Assembly: GCF_002101815.1 (NCBI RefSeq)
Contig: NZ_LQPM01000036.1
Span: forward strand, 62,001 to 126,000
Length of the DNA: 64,000 bases
Direction: 5' to 3'
Source of the DNA: Mycobacterium paraense
Lineage (GTDB): Bacteria; Actinomycetota; Actinomycetes; Mycobacteriales; Mycobacteriaceae
The position numbers and the translations under genes are program-made. The stretch's first letter is position 1. Each line of letters opens with the position of its first letter. Positions 6,867-15,233 of this stretch are shown one piece after another. The notes under the pieces were generated by a model, which ran no database searches, had not been told where the DNA came from, and saw nothing but the letters and a program-made list of their open reading frames with translations.

Positions 6867-9119
6867 CTACTTTCGGGGCAGCCCGAGAATCATTTGGGCG
6901 ATGATGTTGAGCTGGATCTCCCTGGTCCCGCCGCCGATCAGCTCGGCCGGGAGATGCAAATAGGGTTCCACGACCGCGGCGTCGGCGTCGTCGACCATCG
7001 CCACCCGGCCGGTCAGCTGCAGCGTGGCCTGGAAGGTCCGGCGCAACAGCACGTTCATCGCCACCTTGGCGATGCTGGACGCGGGGCCCGACGCCTGCCC
7101 GTCGAGCAGCCGGATGGTTTCCCGCACGCCGAGCGCCCGGATGGCGATGGCGTAGGCGTCGAGTTCGCCGAGCTCGCGCAGGGCGTCGTCACGATCCGGG
7201 CCGGGCTGTGCGGCGAGCCGGCGGAGCGCGACGGCCCGGTCGAACTTGACGTATCCACTGATGGCCGAGCGCTCCTCGGCCATCGTGGCGATGGCGAGAT
7301 TCCAGCCGTCGGTGGGACCGCCCAGCAGCATCTCGTCGGGGACGAAAACGTCGTTGAGGAACACCTCGTTGAAGTGCGCTTGCCCGGTCGCCGTCTTGAT
7401 GGGCTGCACTTCGATGCCGGGCGACTTCATGTCGATGATGAAGTAACCGATGCCGCGGTGCTTGCTGGCTTCGGGATCGGTGCGCGCCAGCAGCGCGCCC
7501 AGGTCGGCATACTGCGCCAACGACGTCCAGATCTTGTGGCCGTTGATCCGCCAGCCGCCGTCGACCTTGGTCGCCCTGGTGGCCAGCGACGCGAGGTCCG
7601 ACCCCGCTCCCGGCTCACTGAACAGCTGGCACCAATGGATATCGCCACGCTGCGTCGGCGGAATCAACCTTTCCTGCAACTCCTTTGGGGCGGCCGCCAG
7701 CACCGAGGGCAGGATCCACTCGGCGATGTTGAGCGACGGCCGAACCAGCCCTGGTCGCTTGGCGAACTCCTCATCGATGATGAGCTGCTTGAGCGGACCC
7801 GCATCGACGCCCCACGGCGCCGGCCAGTGCGGCGCCATCAGACCGGCGTCGGCGATCAGCGTGCGCTGCGGCCCGGAGGCCTGGTCCGGGTAATCACCGT
7901 GCGGAGCCGGGGTGTCGTTGCGCAACTGCATTGCGGCGTCCAGCGTCTCGGCGACCCAGGACCGGAACTCCGACTCCGCGTCACCCAGATTGACCGACAT
8001 GTCGCGTTGCTGGGTGCGGGTCAGTTCGCCCAGCCGTCGGGCCCAGCGATTGGCGGGACCGATCGATCCCGCCAGGCTGATGGCTCGCCGCCAGTAGAGA
8101 TGCATGTCGTGTTCCCAGGTGAACCCGATGGCGCCGAGCATCGTCAGGGCATCGAGCACCAGGTCCGGCGCCGGCGAGACCGCGATCACCGCGGCGCCGG
8201 CCGCGGCGAGGCGGTGCTGGTCGGGCGGCTCGTCGGCGGCACGCACCGCGTCCCAGGCCGCCGCGGTCGCCAGCTCGCTGTTGATCAACAGCATCGCCGC
8301 GCTGTGCTGCAGCGCCTGGAAGGTCCCGATCACCTTGCCGAACTGTTCCCGCGTGCGCAGGTGCGCGGTGACCGCTTCGACGCACCACTGCGCGATGCCG
8401 GCCGTCATGCTGGCCGCCAGCCCCACGGCGATGCACTGCGCGCGGTCGGCGTCGATCCCGGTCAGCGCCGGCGACTCGGGCCGGTAGTCGTTCAGCCGCA
8501 GGACGCCGACATCGGCCACCAGGTCGGTTCCGGTTACGGATTCGACCGTGGCCGTAGGTTTTTCGGTGTCGACCAGGACCCATGTGAGATCGCCGTCCTC
8601 GGTTCGGGCGGCCACCAGGATCACCCGCGCCGAACAGACGCCCGCGGTGACGTCCGACTCCCCGCTGAGCAGCGAGCCCTGGCCGTCGGCGCGCGCGTGG
8701 AAGTCGCCGCCGTCGGGCAGGACGACGGCTGCGGACACACCGGAAGCGAGTTCGCGGAGCAGTGCTTCGGCGGCCGGCGTCGGATCGGCCAGCAGCGCAA
8801 CCGCGCCCGCCGCAACCGTGGGCAACAACGGGCCGGGCAACAACGTCTTGCCCGCCGACTCGAGTACGCAGGCCGCATCGATCAGCCGGCCGCCCTGACC
8901 GCCGAGGCGCTCCGGCAGGTGCACCGCGTGAAAGCCGTTGGCGGCCAGGGCGTCCCACCATGCCGGGAGCGCTCCCGACGCCAGTGCGTCGAAGTTGTCG
9001 CGGGTCTGCGCGATCGGGGCGTGCCGGTTGGCGAATTGGACGACGGCGTCGCTGAGGGCCTGCTGCTCGGGACTCAGTCCTAGCGTCATCGCGGCGAGCC
9101 CGCGCGGCTGAGACGACAC
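6867..9119 (-). CDS. Fused two-domain acyl-CoA dehydrogenase (FadE type)
   Basis: 750 residues in two acyl-CoA dehydrogenase units of about 370 residues each. The first lacks clear catalytic motifs. The second has LFSEPGAGSDLASLAT and GHKIWTS, the FAD and substrate-binding region, and ends with an alpha-helical C-domain (GGGTREIQLNIIAQM). Such double-length FadE proteins (about 720-750 residues) are common in mycobacteria and oxidise acyl-CoA or steroid-derived CoA esters. The GTG at 9119 has AAGGGAAGG upstream at rather long spacing; ATG 9089, 10 codons in, is an alternative. The gene is divergent from a TetR gene, with two palindromes in the 112-bp gap, and heads an operon with the thiolase-like and DUF35 genes. 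Confidence 0.85.
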   Translation of the reverse strand: MSSQPRGLAAMTLGLSPEQQALSDAVVQFANRHAPIAQTRDNFDALASGALPAWWDALAANGFHAVHLPERLGGQGGRLIDAACVLESAGKTLLPGPLLPTVAAGAVALLADPTPAAEALLRELASGVSAAVVLPDGGDFHARADGQGSLLSGESDVTAGVCSARVILVAARTEDGDLTWVLVDTEKPTATVESVTGTDLVADVGVLRLNDYRPESPALTGIDADRAQCIAVGLAASMTAGIAQWCVEAVTAHLRTREQFGKVIGTFQALQHSAAMLLINSELATAAAWDAVRAADEPPDQHRLAAAGAAVIAVSPAPDLVLDALTMLGAIGFTWEHDMHLYWRRAISLAGSIGPANRWARRLGELTRTQQRDMSVNLGDAESEFRSWVAETLDAAMQLRNDTPAPHGDYPDQASGPQRTLIADAGLMAPHWPAPWGVDAGPLKQLIIDEEFAKRPGLVRPSLNIAEWILPSVLAAAPKELQERLIPPTQRGDIHWCQLFSEPGAGSDLASLATRATKVDGGWRINGHKIWTSLAQYADLGALLARTDPEASKHRGIGYFIIDMKSPGIEVQPIKTATGQAHFNEVFLNDVFVPDEMLLGGPTDGWNLAIATMAEERSAISGYVKFDRAVALRRLAAQPGPDRDDALRELGELDAYAIAIRALGVRETIRLLDGQASGPASSIAKVAMNVLLRRTFQATLQLTGRVAMVDDADAAVVEPYLHLPAELIGGGTREIQLNIIAQMILGLPRK

Positions 9120-9145
9120 GCCATCGAAGACCGCTACCTTCCCTT

Positions 9146-9169
9146 ACAAGACGAACCGTCTCGTCTTGT
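9146..9169. promoter_or_regulatory. TetR-type operator, 9-bp inverted repeat
   Basis: ACAAGACGA (9146-9154) and TCGTCTTGT (9161-9169) are exact reverse complements around six bases. The site lies between the divergent FadE and TetR genes and is the obvious binding site of the neighbouring regulator. Confidence 0.75.
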
Positions 9170-9173
9170 GGCA

Positions 9174-9190
9174 GACTACCGGGGGTAGTC
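9174..9190. promoter_or_regulatory. Second palindrome in FadE/TetR intergenic region
   Basis: GACTACC-GGG-GGTAGTC is a perfect 7-bp inverted repeat with a three-base centre, five bases from the first operator on the TetR side. It may be a second regulator site or overlap the promoter of the TetR gene. Confidence 0.5.
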
Positions 9191-9231
9191 GGGATATGTA
9201 AAGCGGGCTATGCAGCAGTGAGGATCTCCAA

Positions 9232-9825
9232 ATGCCAAGCGATCTCACCCGGGAGAGCCCGCCGCGGCGCCGCAGTGAACGGTCGCGCACGGCGATCGTC
9301 ACCGCCACCCGTGAGCTGCTGCTGGAGCGCGGGTTCGACGGGCTGACCATCGAGGCCGTCGCGGCCCGCGCCGGCGTGGGAAAGCAGACCATCTATCGCT
9401 GGTGGCCCAGCCGTCCGGCCCTGGTCGCCGACGTCATGCTCGAGGACGCGGACAAGATCCTGGCGTCGGTCGACCACACCGATGACGTGTGCGCCGACCT
9501 GGTGCGGTGGGTCGGCAGGCTCGTCGCGAGCCTGACGACGGCGCGCGGCATGGCGATGCTGCGGATCTTGACCGTGGCCGGCATGGAGCACGAGGAGACC
9601 GCCGTCAAGCTGCGCGCCGGGTTCAGCGCGCCGCTGCACGACAGCGTTCGGGCCCGGCTGGTCGCCGACGGCGTCGAGGCGGACGCCGCGGAGTCGGCGG
9701 CGGACGCCATCGTGGGCGGCGTGGTGTACCCGATACTGTCTGAGCCGCAGCAGTATTCACGGCGCAGGGCCGAGCGCACCACCCGCATCATCGTCGGGGC
9801 GCTCGGGTCGCGCCGCCGACCATGA
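9232..9825 (+). CDS. TetR family regulator of the FadE/thiolase operon
   Basis: 197 residues. The N-terminal 20-65 region is a TetR helix-turn-helix (GFDGLTIEAVAARAGVGKQT then IYRWWPSRPAL). The C-terminal part is a helical ligand domain containing WVGRLVASLTTARG and the TetR_C-like IVGGVVYPILSEPQQ. It is divergent from the acyl-CoA dehydrogenase gene and almost certainly represses that operon and itself, perhaps released by an acyl-CoA. Its last 69 bases overlap the 3' end of the pyruvate-kinase-like gene on the other strand, an unusually long convergent overlap. Confidence 0.88.
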   Translation: MPSDLTRESPPRRRSERSRTAIVTATRELLLERGFDGLTIEAVAARAGVGKQTIYRWWPSRPALVADVMLEDADKILASVDHTDDVCADLVRWVGRLVASLTTARGMAMLRILTVAGMEHEETAVKLRAGFSAPLHDSVRARLVADGVEADAAESAADAIVGGVVYPILSEPQQYSRRRAERTTRIIVGALGSRRRP

Positions 9826-11688
9826 CCGCAGCGGGCGCAACAACGCGTTCTTCTTGTAGTAGTGCTCCGCCATGCGCCGCATGATGTCGTCGAGCAGGGT
9901 TACCGCGTCGTTGAGGTAGGGCCCCTTGTTCAGCATCACGCACTCGGCCCGCTCGCTCATCGCGGCGTCGCTGATCTCGGCCCGCGACGGGAGGCCGGTC
10001 TTGGCGAGCCGTTCGAGCACCTGGGTCGCCCAGATCACCGGCAGGTGGGCGGCCTCGCACAGCCACAGGATTTCCTCCTGCAGCTCGGCCATGCGCTCGT
10101 AGCCGCACTCGACGGCAAGATCGCCGCGCGCGATCATCACCCCGACCCGCGGCCGGCGCATCGCGGTCAGCAGCAGCTGTGGCAGGTGTTCGAAGGCGCG
10201 CCGGTTCTCGATTTTGAGCACCACGCCCAAGTGGTCACCGCCGAGCCGATCGAGCTCACCCAGCAGCCGCTCGACGTCGGCCGGGGTGCGAACGAACGAC
10301 ATATCGACCAGGTCCGCCAGTTCGACGACGGCGGATAGATCGGCGACGTCGCGGTCGGTGACCGCCGATATCGGCAGGTCGGTGTCGGGCATGTTGATGC
10401 CCTTGCCGGCTTTGAGGTGGGCCTCCCCCTGCGCGGGGTGATCGATGCGCACGGTGAGCGCGTCGTGCTCGACCGACAGCACCCGCCCGCCGATCTTGCC
10501 GTCGTCGAAGTGGACAGCATCGCCCGGCCGGGCGTGGTCGAACGCCTCGGGCAGCGTGCAGCCGATCCGCGGAATGGGCTGCGGACCCGGGACCGGGGCC
10601 GGTGAACAGTCGCGGGTCAGCTGCAAGAGGTCCCCGGCGCGCAACACCAGGCTCTGCTCCGTCTCGGGGAGCGGGCCGACTTCGGCCGGTTCCCCGCCGC
10701 CGTCGGTACCCAGCACCGTTCCCGTTTCCAGGTAGGTCGTCTGGCGCGCGGTGATCACGAATCCGCCCACGGCGGCCTCGTCAACCGCCTCGAGCACTAG
10801 GCGACGCCTGGATCCGCGGGCGTCCCGCAAGGCCAGCGCATCTCCGGCGCTGCGGTGCGTCAGCCATCGCCCAGGCACCGTGATCACCCCCATGCCGGCA
10901 TGCGGCGGACGCACCGGATCCTCGGCCGACGTCAGCCATGCCCGCGCCGGGCTGACGACCTGGCCGCGCGCGTTTCGCCGCGGCCGCAGTTTGATGACGC
11001 GCGGTCCCGGTTCCAGCGGCCCGGTCCGTAGCTTTGGCCCGGCCAGATCCATTGCCACCAAACATGTTTCGCCTGCGCCGGCGGCGGCCTCCCGGACGTG
11101 GTGCGCCATCGCGCGCCATGCCTGCGGGTCGTCGTGCGCGCAGTTGATCCGCGCGATGTTCATGCCGCGGTGCACCAAGCCGCCCACCAGGCCCGCGTCG
11201 GTCGCGGCCTCCGACGGCAGCGTGACCATGATCCGGGTCGGTCGATGCGGCGGTTCGGGGCCCAGCAGCTCCACCGTGTGACGCCCCAGGATCTCGGGGC
11301 CCTCCTGGACGGACACCGCCGACGGCGCGGGCGGCTGCCACCCTCCCCCCACGATGGCGGCGATCGCCGAACGGACCGCCGACAGCGTGGCCTGGACGTG
11401 TGATTCGCTGCGGCCCAGCGATGACAGCCCGAACACCGCCAGGGCCGCTTGCAGTTCCCGCAGATCGAGCTGGCGAATCGCCCAGTAGTGCACCAGGTTC
11501 CGTGCGCTCGACCGGTGCTCGGGCGCAACGGCCGATAGCCATTCCGCCCACGCGAATTCGGCGTCGGACAATCGGCTCAACAGGCCGTCGACCCGCCCGA
11601 GGAGGCCGACGAGTCGGCGGGTGCTGTCGGGGTCGGCCGACGGGCGCGCGCCGTCATGCAACCGCTCGGCGATGCGCTCACTGGGCAC
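9757..11688 (-). CDS. Pyruvate kinase-like protein with N-terminal extension, no C-terminal domain
   Basis: 643 residues from GTG 11688, chosen because CGAGGAG sits seven bases upstream. A frame continuing up to 11955 would run into the divergent DUF190 gene. Residues 1 to about 150 are a helical extension unlike classical pyruvate kinase. The kinase core follows: GMNIARINCAHDD, DLAGPKLRTG, HFDDGKIGG, VVLKIENRRAF (catalytic Lys), IARGDLAVE (metal ligands), WATQVLERL and PSRAEISDAAMS. The usual SGETA element is replaced by LNKGPY, and the allosteric C-terminal domain is missing. Conserved substrate and metal residues suggest an active phosphotransfer enzyme, but the substrate need not be phosphoenolpyruvate. 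Neighbours are a DUF190 protein and a class I aldolase. Confidence 0.8.
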   Translation of the reverse strand: MPSERIAERLHDGARPSADPDSTRRLVGLLGRVDGLLSRLSDAEFAWAEWLSAVAPEHRSSARNLVHYWAIRQLDLRELQAALAVFGLSSLGRSESHVQATLSAVRSAIAAIVGGGWQPPAPSAVSVQEGPEILGRHTVELLGPEPPHRPTRIMVTLPSEAATDAGLVGGLVHRGMNIARINCAHDDPQAWRAMAHHVREAAAGAGETCLVAMDLAGPKLRTGPLEPGPRVIKLRPRRNARGQVVSPARAWLTSAEDPVRPPHAGMGVITVPGRWLTHRSAGDALALRDARGSRRRLVLEAVDEAAVGGFVITARQTTYLETGTVLGTDGGGEPAEVGPLPETEQSLVLRAGDLLQLTRDCSPAPVPGPQPIPRIGCTLPEAFDHARPGDAVHFDDGKIGGRVLSVEHDALTVRIDHPAQGEAHLKAGKGINMPDTDLPISAVTDRDVADLSAVVELADLVDMSFVRTPADVERLLGELDRLGGDHLGVVLKIENRRAFEHLPQLLLTAMRRPRVGVMIARGDLAVECGYERMAELQEEILWLCEAAHLPVIWATQVLERLAKTGLPSRAEISDAAMSERAECVMLNKGPYLNDAVTLLDDIMRRMAEHYYKKNALLRPLRSWSAARPERPDDDAGGALGPAP

Positions 11689-11882
11689 GACGGCTCCTCG
11701 TTCGGCGGCTCGGTGGCCACCTGGTGTTAACGTCCGCGTAACGCTCCCGATGCGAATCATCAAGGCAGACATAAGGTTAGCGGCGTTCCGCCGCGGCCAG
11801 ACAGAGGAATTGGTCCTCAGCCGGCGACGGCGTGCGCCTCGCGTCGCCGGAATCGACCGGCACACGTCGCCGGGCGGCGTCG

Positions 11883-11908
11883 GGTTCCCGTTAAGCTTTG
11901 GCGGGTTA
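11883..11908 (+). promoter_or_regulatory. Possible SigF-type promoter for the DUF190 gene
   Basis: GGTTC (11883-11887), 15 bases, then GGGTTA (11903-11908) resemble the mycobacterial SigF consensus GGWWT-N15-17-GGGTAY with two deviations. The start codon at 11927 follows closely, which would leave a very short leader. Confidence 0.35.
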
Positions 11909-11926
11909 TACGCCTGAGGAGCGGCC

Positions 11927-13006
11927 GTGGACGACGATTGTCTGAAGCTCACCACCTATTTGGCCGAGCGGCGGCGAACCGACGAAGGCTTCGTTTCCGA
12001 CGTGCTGCTCGGGCTGTATGGCCGCCACCAAATTGCCACCAGCATCGTCTTGCGCGGCATCGGTGGGTTCGGGACGGGGCGCAACTTCCGAACGGATGAG
12101 TCCCTGACGCTGTCCGAGGATCCGCCCGTGGCGATCATCGCGGTCGACACCAAAACGAAGATCGAGGCGCTGCTCGATCCGGTGCTCGCGATCAAGCAGC
12201 GCGGCCTGCTCACTTTGGAACGCGCGCGTCTGCTGCGCGACGGCATCGGGCCGCCGGAGCTGCCCGAGGACTTGCGCGAAGCCGTCAAGTTGACCATTTA
12301 CGTCGGCCGCAAGGAGCGCGTCGACGGTGCGCCCGCCTACATCGCCATCTGCGATCTGTTGCACCGCCGCCACGTTGCCGGCGCATCGGTCTTCCTGGGC
12401 GTGGACGGCGTCATTCACGGACACCGGCAACGGGCGCGGTTCTTCGGGCGCAACGCCAACGTCCCGATGATGGTGGTGGCCGTCGGGTCCGGCGAGCGCA
12501 TCGGCCGGGTGCTGCCGGAGCTGGGCGGGCTGCTGAAGCAGCCCATGTTCACGCTGGAGCGGGTCCGGGTGTGCAAGCGCGACGGCGAACTCCTGGAACG
12601 CCCGCACGCCCTGCCCGGGGTCGACGAACACGGCCTGCCGCTGTGGCAGAAGTTGATGATCTACACGTCCGAATCGGCGCTTCACGACGGTGTGCCGATC
12701 CACCGCGCGCTCGTGCAGCGGCTCCGTCAGCGCGAGACGCCCGACGGCGCCACGGTGGTGCGGGGCATCTGGGGTTACCACGGAGACCACCGGCCCCACG
12801 GCGACAGGCTGCTGTCGCTGCGCCGCCGCGTCCCGGTGGTCACCATCGTCATCGACACACCTGCCAATATCGCTGAATGTTTCGGCGTGGTCGACGAACT
12901 CACCCGCGACGAGGGCTTGGTGACAAGCGAGATGGTGCCCGCCTTGGTGTCGGATGACGGCGGCGCCGGCCAGGGTGGTCCGCCAATGGCGAACCACCGC
13001 TACTGA
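11927..13006 (+). CDS. Three tandem DUF190 (PII-like) domains
   Basis: 359 residues from GTG 11927 with GAGGA upstream. Three copies of the DUF190 fold can be aligned: residues about 5-90 (LKLTTYLAE, ending PVAIIAVDTKTKIEALL), 120-205 (VKLTIYVGRK, ending VPMMVVAVGSGERI) and 243-335 (QKLMIYTSES, ending VPVVTIVIDTPANI). Each has the strand-helix-strand pattern of PII-like ferredoxin-fold signalling proteins, and a GxxG-type loop (RGIGGFG, LGVDGVIHG, RGIWGYHG). Single-domain DUF190 proteins often sit beside CrcB fluoride channels; no crcB is visible here. Three fused copies could mimic the PII trimer in one chain. A ligand-sensing role is inferred only. Confidence 0.82.
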   Translation: MDDDCLKLTTYLAERRRTDEGFVSDVLLGLYGRHQIATSIVLRGIGGFGTGRNFRTDESLTLSEDPPVAIIAVDTKTKIEALLDPVLAIKQRGLLTLERARLLRDGIGPPELPEDLREAVKLTIYVGRKERVDGAPAYIAICDLLHRRHVAGASVFLGVDGVIHGHRQRARFFGRNANVPMMVVAVGSGERIGRVLPELGGLLKQPMFTLERVRVCKRDGELLERPHALPGVDEHGLPLWQKLMIYTSESALHDGVPIHRALVQRLRQRETPDGATVVRGIWGYHGDHRPHGDRLLSLRRRVPVVTIVIDTPANIAECFGVVDELTRDEGLVTSEMVPALVSDDGGAGQGGPPMANHRY

Positions 13007-13019
13007 CGCGAACGCCCGA

Positions 13020-13913
13020 TCAGCCGGCGACGGAGGCGTCGTAGATCGACTGGATCGACTTGTCCAGGGTGGCGTTGAACTGCTCGTCGGACTGGTCCAC
13101 CGACAGGCCCTCGGTGAGCGCGCGGCTGAAGCTGGCGATCAACCCCGAGTTCTTCGCCAGCAGCTCGTTGGCCTCCTCACGGGAGTAGCCGCCGGACAGG
13201 GCGACCACCCGCATCACCTTCGGGTGTTCGATCAGGGGACGGTAGAAGTTGACCTCCGTGGGCAGGCTCAGCTTGAGCATCACGCGCTGGCCGTCGGGGA
13301 CCGCGTCGAGCTGCTTGGTGATCTCGTCGCGCAGGATGCCCTCGGCCTGAGCCTTGTCGGAGATGGAGATGGTGACCTCGGGTTCGATGATGGGCACCAG
13401 GCCGTGCGACAACACCTGCCGGGCGACCTCGAACTGCTGGGCGACCACCGCGGCGATGCCGTCCTGGTTGGCGCCGCCGATCACCGACCGCTCCTTGGTG
13501 CCGAAGACGCCCTTGCTGACGGCCCGCTCCAGCAGGTCGTCGAGGCCGGGCATCGGCTTCATCAGCTGCACATCGTCGGACGCCTCGGCGAGACCCTTGT
13601 CGATCTTGAGGATGGGCACCACCCCCTTGGTCTCCCAGAGGTAGGTGGTCGACGGCTGACCCTCGATGTCGCGGTCCATGGTCTGCTCGAACAGGATCGC
13701 AGCCAGGACCCGGTCGCCGTTGAACGCCGGGGAGGTGATGATCCGTGAACGCATCTCGTGGATGAGGTCGAACATCTCCTTCTCGGAGGAATACGCGTCC
13801 TCCTCGATGCCGTACAGGCGCAACGCCTTGGGCGTCGATCCCCCGCTCTGGTCGAGCGCTGCAATGAACCCCTTGCCCGACGTCATCCGGTCGGCCTGCT
13901 GCTGGTTCGGCAT
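13020..13913 (-). CDS. Class I fructose-bisphosphate aldolase
   Basis: 297 residues, ATG 13913 with GAGGGAGTGGGGAAG upstream. FIAALDQSGGSTPKAL at the N-terminus, VPILKIDKG, GLVPIIEPEV and VMLKLSLPTE match the bacterial class I (Schiff-base) aldolase family; the Schiff-base lysine is expected in the last of these. ALSGGYSREEAN supplies the phosphate-binding GG(Y)S loop. It cleaves fructose 1,6-bisphosphate to dihydroxyacetone phosphate and glyceraldehyde 3-phosphate, reversibly, in glycolysis and gluconeogenesis. Mycobacteria normally also have a class II metal-dependent enzyme, so this would be a second, metal-independent one. It converges with the DUF190 gene, 13 bp apart. Confidence 0.92.
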   Translation of the reverse strand: MPNQQQADRMTSGKGFIAALDQSGGSTPKALRLYGIEEDAYSSEKEMFDLIHEMRSRIITSPAFNGDRVLAAILFEQTMDRDIEGQPSTTYLWETKGVVPILKIDKGLAEASDDVQLMKPMPGLDDLLERAVSKGVFGTKERSVIGGANQDGIAAVVAQQFEVARQVLSHGLVPIIEPEVTISISDKAQAEGILRDEITKQLDAVPDGQRVMLKLSLPTEVNFYRPLIEHPKVMRVVALSGGYSREEANELLAKNSGLIASFSRALTEGLSVDQSDEQFNATLDKSIQSIYDASVAG

Positions 13914-14000
13914 GGAACTTCCCCACTCCCTCGTGGCACTGTCGGGTGCCGATCATATTCTTCCGGTCAGCGCGTGGGCAGCCAGGTCACGCTAGGCCCG

Positions 14001-14621
14001 TCAGCTCAGCGCGCCGACGACCTCGTCCGCGGTGAGCACGGCGCTGGCGTAGTTCGGGATGTTGACCTCGAGCGCGGCGTGCATCTCCCGGTCCGAATAG
14101 CTCGCGGTCGCGTCCTTGACCACCGTCACGTCGTAGCCGAGCTCGGCGCCGTAGCGAACGGTCGCCTCGAGGCAGGTGTGCGCGATGAGCCCCATCATGA
14201 TGAGCCGGTGGATGCCGTGTTTCTTGAGCAGCAGGTCCAAGTCGGTGTTGGCGAAACCGCTGGAACACCAGTGTTCTTGGGCGACGATGTCGCCCGGCGC
14301 AGGTTCGAAGCCGGGGTGTAGCTCACCGCCCCAGGTTCCGTATTCGAAAGTCCTGCGCGACCACGCGGCTTTCTGAATCGGCGCGACGTACTTCCAGGTC
14401 TCGTAGTCGCCGGGCCGATACCGATGGTGCAGCGCATAGAAAACGCGGATGCCGGCGGCCCGTGCGGCGTCGAGGACTTGGCGCATGTGCGGAACGCACC
14501 CGTTGGCTTCGGCGACGCCCTTCAGGCGATCCCACACCTTCCCGCCCTCGGAGATGAAGTCGTTGTACGGATCGATCACAACGAGGCCGGTGAGGTCCTT
14601 GTCGTACGACACGTCCGTCAT
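14001..14621 (-). CDS. Isochorismatase-family cysteine hydrolase
   Basis: 206 residues. LVVIDPYNDF supplies the catalytic Asp (D17), and MGLIAHTCLEAT the nucleophilic Cys (C150), with the cis-peptide-like GLIA before it. The lysine normally found in the middle strand is replaced: the segment reads AQEHWCSSGFANTDL, with Glu116 at that place, a feature I associate with a distinct subgroup of this family. Members hydrolyse amides or N-carbamoyl compounds, or isochorismate; the substrate here is unknown. It lies 18 bp upstream of the cytochrome b561 gene's stop, with the gene order suggesting it is transcribed after the peroxidase/cytochrome pair. Confidence 0.85.
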   Translation of the reverse strand: MTDVSYDKDLTGLVVIDPYNDFISEGGKVWDRLKGVAEANGCVPHMRQVLDAARAAGIRVFYALHHRYRPGDYETWKYVAPIQKAAWSRRTFEYGTWGGELHPGFEPAPGDIVAQEHWCSSGFANTDLDLLLKKHGIHRLIMMGLIAHTCLEATVRYGAELGYDVTVVKDATASYSDREMHAALEVNIPNYASAVLTADEVVGALS

Positions 14622-14639
14622 CGTCGCACGACACGGCCG

Positions 14640-15233
14640 TCACACGGCGGTCTCGTCCTCCTGCCGCGCGGCCCGCCTGGCGGGCCAGACCGCCATCCGG
14701 TCCAGCAGCCCGTCCCGCAACACCAGCGTGTGAAACAGCACCGCACAGACGTGGGCGGTGAACGTCAGGAACAGCAGGAACGCCCCCACGTTGTGGGCCT
14801 GCCGCAGCACCCCGTACAGGTCGAGGTTGTGCGGCGCGATGCCCGGCAACGCAAGCGGGCCCGCCAGCGTGATCGGGAATCGCGCCGCCGAGAGCATGGC
14901 CCAGCCGATCAGCGGCTGCAGCAGCAGCAGCGCGTACAGCAGGTATTCCGACCAGGACGCGATGCGGCGTTCGGCGCGGCTCATGGTGGCCAGGAAGGGT
15001 GGCAGCCGGTGGGTGAGCCGGTTCACCAGCCGCACGACGGCGAACACGAGGATCAACAGCCCCAGCGGCCGGTGGATGGCCAGCAGCAGCGGGTAGTAGC
15101 TCAGCGACGCGATCATGATCACGCCGATGAGCAGCTGCGCGATGACCATCGGCGCCATCAGCCAGTGCAGAATCCGGGACGGGAGGGCGAAACGCCTTGG
15201 CGTGGTGGTCGTTTCGCTCGCCTGGGCGGTCAT
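14640..15233 (-). CDS. Cytochrome b561-type membrane protein, partner of catalase-like peroxidase
   Basis: 197 residues, four transmembrane helices (about 23-45, 52-72, 96-118, 145-172). Candidate haem ligands are H23 (ILHW), H54 (AIHRPLG), H147, H161 and H168. The start ATG 15233 overlaps the stop of the peroxidase gene in an ATGA, so the two are translationally coupled. Diheme b561 proteins of this type pass electrons from the quinone pool; together with the exported catalase-like protein it would form a membrane quinol peroxidase. This pairing recurs in bacteria, which supports the assignment. Confidence 0.88.
   Translation of the reverse strand: MTAQASETTTTPRRFALPSRILHWLMAPMVIAQLLIGVIMIASLSYYPLLLAIHRPLGLLILVFAVVRLVNRLTHRLPPFLATMSRAERRIASWSEYLLYALLLLQPLIGWAMLSAARFPITLAGPLALPGIAPHNLDLYGVLRQAHNVGAFLLFLTFTAHVCAVLFHTLVLRDGLLDRMAVWPARRAARQEDETAV

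Noticed and set aside
11689..11955. N-terminal extension of the pyruvate-kinase-like protein
   Set aside because: It would overlap the start of the divergent DUF190 gene; GTG 11688 has a proper ribosome site.
11927..13006. Fluoride-resistance locus (DUF190 with crcB)
   Set aside because: No CrcB-like membrane gene lies in the neighbourhood.
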